Shown here: positions 62,267 through 64,000 of the stretch, in pieces
Numbering within the stretch: position 1 is the stretch's first letter
How the letters are laid out: every line of letters starts with the position of its first letter
From: Sphingomonas suaedae
GTDB taxonomy: Bacteria; Pseudomonadota; Alphaproteobacteria; Sphingomonadales; Sphingomonadaceae
Reading direction: 5' to 3'
NCBI RefSeq assembly: GCF_007833215.1
Contig: NZ_CP042239.1
Span: 3,222,001-3,286,000 of the forward strand
DNA length: 64,000 bases
Program-made: the position numbers and the translations under genes
Notes under the pieces: generated by a model
The model's database searches: none
What the model was told of the DNA's origin: nothing
Seen by the model: only the letters and a program-made list of their open reading frames with translations

Positions 62267-62812
62267 TCAGAACGGCACGTCGTCGTCGAGATCGTCGGGA
62301 AAGCCGCCGCCCGAGCTGCTGCCACCGCCGCGGCTGGCGCCGCCGCCATAGCCGCCCCCGCCGCCACGATTGCTCGACTGGCCGGCAAATGCGTCATCGC
62401 CGCCGCCCCAGTCGTCGGCACCCCGGCTGCCGCCCCCGCCACCGCCGCCCTGACCGCCGCCGGGACCGTCGAGCATCACCAGCTTGGCATCGAAGCCCTG
62501 CAGCACGATCTCGGTTGAATAGCGGTCATTGCCCTGCTGGTCCTGCCATTTGCGGGTCTGGAGCTGGCCTTCGAGATAGACTTTCGAGCCTTTGCGCAGA
62601 TAGCGTTCGGCGACATTGGCAAGTCCCTCGGAAAAGAGCTTGACCGTGTGCCATTCGGTGCGCTCCTTGCGCTCGCCCGAATTGCGGTCCTTCCAGCTTT
62701 CCGAGGTGGCGACGCGCAGTTCGACCACCTTGCCGCCGTTGGAAAAGGACCGGCTTTCGGGATCGCGCCCGAGATTGCCGACCAGGATGACCTTGTTGAC
62801 GCTGCCCGCCAT
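62267..62812 (-). CDS. ssb: Single-stranded DNA-binding protein
   Basis: A 181-residue SSB. The OB fold (about 1-110) starts [20 protein letters not shown] and includes [20 protein letters not shown] and [21 protein letters not shown] Gly/Ser-rich linker (about 118-170) contains tracts such as [12 protein letters not shown]. The acidic tip DDDVPF binds partner proteins. It is divergent from the DUF4169 gene 35 bases away. Confidence 0.97.
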   Translation of the reverse strand: MAGSVNKVILVGNLGRDPESRSFSNGGKVVELRVATSESWKDRNSGERKERTEWHTVKLFSEGLANVAERYLRKGSKVYLEGQLQTRKWQDQQGNDRYSTEIVLQGFDAKLVMLDGPGGGQGGGGGGGSRGADDWGGGDDAFAGQSSNRGGGGGYGGGASRGGGSSSGGGFPDDLDDDVPF

Positions 62813-62847
62813 GGAAACTCCGATGCTAATTCGATATCGAGAGACGA

Positions 62848-63021
62848 ATGGCCGATATCCTTAACCTCAACAAGGCGCGAAAGGCACGCGCTAAGGCGCA
62901 GGCGACCGCAAAGGCTGTGGAGAACCGCGCCAAATTCGGGCGCACCAAGGCGCAGAAAGCGGCGGACGCAGCAGAGCCTGGCCGGATTTCGGAAAATCTG
63001 GAGGGCGCGCGGCGGGAGTGA
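62848..63021 (+). CDS. DUF4169-family small basic protein
   Basis: A 57-residue protein beginning [20 protein letters not shown] and rich in Lys, Arg and Ala, with a helical core ([20 protein letters not shown]). Proteins of this length and start are widespread in alphaproteobacteria and of unknown function. They may bind nucleic acids. GAGAGACGA precedes the ATG weakly. Confidence 0.8.
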   Translation: MADILNLNKARKARAKAQATAKAVENRAKFGRTKAQKAADAAEPGRISENLEGARRE

Positions 63022-63064
63022 GGTTCGACTTTGGCCTGGCCATGGTCAGAGCATAGCAGAATGA

Positions 63065-63085
63065 GAACATGTGGGAAACATGTTC
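63065..63085. promoter_or_regulatory. Inverted repeat of unknown role
   Basis: GAACATGT (63065-63072) and ACATGTTC (63078-63085) are perfect inverted arms around GGGAA. GAAC-N7-AAAC, one mismatch from an alphaproteobacterial LexA-type GAAC-N7-GAAC pattern, is contained in it. The surrounding 63022-63364 shows no gene I can support. Confidence 0.35.
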
Positions 63086-63364
63086 GATATTCTCACGTGG
63101 GATCAGTAATTTAATAAGCAATCGCGAAACTGGCCGCGCCGAATCCGATCGCTTGGGACGGCGCTGCGGATTTGGCGAAGCGAATATGTCGCGGGTTTGC
63201 GCGCCATCGGTCCGGTTTGGGGTGTCGCTTTTCTCCAGGCGTAAGTCCCGGAACGACAAGGACGCGTGGGCAAATGTCGACCTTTACCGAATGTCCGGTT
63301 TCTGCCCGCCTGATTGAGCGGCGCAATGTCGCAGCGTGGGTGGGAAACTGCCGGTCCCCTGCGC

Positions 63365-63681
63365 TCACTCAAGCGGCAGAACCGAAGGATAGTCTCTCTT
63401 TACGGTCTTCCTTACGGTGATGACCCTGGTAAATCCTGACTTGAGAACAATGGATTTGGCAATCCGTAAACAGCCTTGGTCTTCACGCGAAGCCAAATTA
63501 AGTATACTTGCCGTGTTTTGTCAGATAGGCCTTCCATCCATTCACGGACGTCCGAGCGACGTAACATGATCATGTCTTGGATCAGGAACTCACAACCACC
63601 CTCTGCTTTTCGCACAAAGATGGGGTAGCCGACGGGTTGCATGGCCAGCGCTGACGAAAGGGCGAGGAGACTGAGCAGCAT
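63365..63681 (-). pseudogene. Small secreted protein with a likely frameshift
   Basis: The frame from the ATG at 63681 starts with a signal peptide (MLLSLLALSSALA) and GGCEFLIQDMIMLRRSDVRE, then loses character and ends at 63412. Near 63494-63508 the frame shifted by one base gives a much better C-terminus (LNLASREDQGCLRIAKSIVL, then KSGFTRVITVRKT) and a stop at 63365. The join would produce a protein of about 105 residues with two cysteines, of the type I recall among small exported sphingomonad proteins. A sequencing error would explain it equally well. Confidence 0.55.
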
Positions 63682-63765
63682 TCCGGTATCCTAGTCGTCG
63701 CCTCTGGAGCCAGCAAAGGGGTCGGAAGCCGACCGGCCGGTTTTATGAACAGACGGCTATGGCGC

Positions 63766-64000
63766 TCACTCCGCCGCCAACAGCGATTCGGCGCCGCCCA
63801 GGTCGACGGACACCAGTCGGCTGACGCCGCGCTCGACCATCGTCACGCCGAACAGGCGGTGCATCCGGCTCATCGTTGCGGCATTATGGGTGACGATCAG
63901 GTAGCGGGTCGCAGTCTCGCGCGTCATCGCGTCGAGCAGGTCGCAGAAACGCTCGATATTGGCGTCGTCGAGCGGCGCGTCGACCTCGTCGAGCACGCAG
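63766..64000 (-). CDS. smc: Chromosome segregation protein SMC, C-terminal end, 5' part outside window
   Basis: About 78 codons of the C-terminal ATPase head are visible. The Walker B region reads [20 protein letters not shown], followed by [20 protein letters not shown], the typical end of SMC head domains. The gene enters from the right edge and stops at 63766. SMC works with ScpA and ScpB in chromosome condensation; those genes are not in the window. Confidence 0.9.
   Translation of the reverse strand, partial: CVLDEVDAPLDDANIERFCDLLDAMTRETATRYLIVTHNAATMSRMHRLFGVTMVERGVSRLVSVDLGGAESLLAAE

Noticed and set aside
63022..63364. ORFs in the gap between the DUF4169 gene and the frameshifted secreted-protein gene
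   Set aside because: Frames on both strands are short, without ribosome sites, and their translations look random.

Overview
The window reads as a chromosomal segment of a high-GC alphaproteobacterium of the sphingomonad group (Sphingomonas, Sphingobium, Sphingopyxis and relatives). This rests on family content and gene order: two TonB-dependent receptors of sphingomonad type, a CrtZ-type carotenoid hydroxylase, class I lysyl-tRNA synthetase, the order glyA-nrdR-trmJ, an ftsE-ftsX-DUF218-plsC run beside tyrA-hisC and metX-metW, a DUF6445-type protein and a tryptophan-halogenase-like protein, plus many GC-rich palindromic repeats between genes. No database search was run; names come from recognising motifs and whole sequences.

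Layout. 1-5 kb: a cut-off lipoprotein gene, rpiB-glyA, nrdR-trmJ, two small secreted paralogues and rpsD. 5-9 kb: a secreted M28 peptidase, then aguA and aguB, which together turn agmatine into putrescine. 9-13.5 kb: a divergent TetR regulator / TonB receptor pair followed by an MFS carrier. 13.6-17.5 kb: a branched-chain 2-oxoacid dehydrogenase operon (E1alpha-E1beta-E2). 17.5-24.5 kb: prs, a TauE-like permease overlapping crtZ, sucC, etfB-etfA and a secreted protein. 24.5-32.4 kb: a deacetylase-like amidohydrolase coupled to nhaA, a DUF389 membrane protein, class I lysS and feoA-feoB.

32.4-33.35 kb is a short stretch of visibly lower GC with unrecognised ORFs, one of which looks frameshifted. 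33.4-45.6 kb is a carbohydrate-utilisation locus: a GPH-type sugar symporter, a GH3 beta-glucosidase, a LacI regulator, a GH144-like protein, a GH43-like multidomain protein, a DUF6445-type protein and a large TonB receptor. A palindrome, GTAACCGGTTAC, lies both in the GH3/lacI intergenic region and upstream of the receptor, which suggests one LacI regulon. The GH144 + GH3 pairing points to beta-1,2-glucan or related oligosaccharides. This is the best candidate for a little-described system here.

45.6-64 kb: a TolB-propeller/amidohydrolase fusion, the amine oxidase-metX-metW run, hisC-tyrA, ftsE-ftsX-DUF218-plsC, a zinc-ribbon protein, a MATE exporter, tRNA-Leu(GAG), a PilZ protein coupled to a small ORF, an orphan halogenase-like flavoprotein, ssb, a DUF4169 protein, a frameshifted secreted protein and the C-terminal end of smc at the right edge.

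At least four families of palindromic repeats are scattered between genes. One copy lies in frame inside the linker of the E2 dehydrogenase subunit and another supplies the apparent ribosome-binding site of nrdR.
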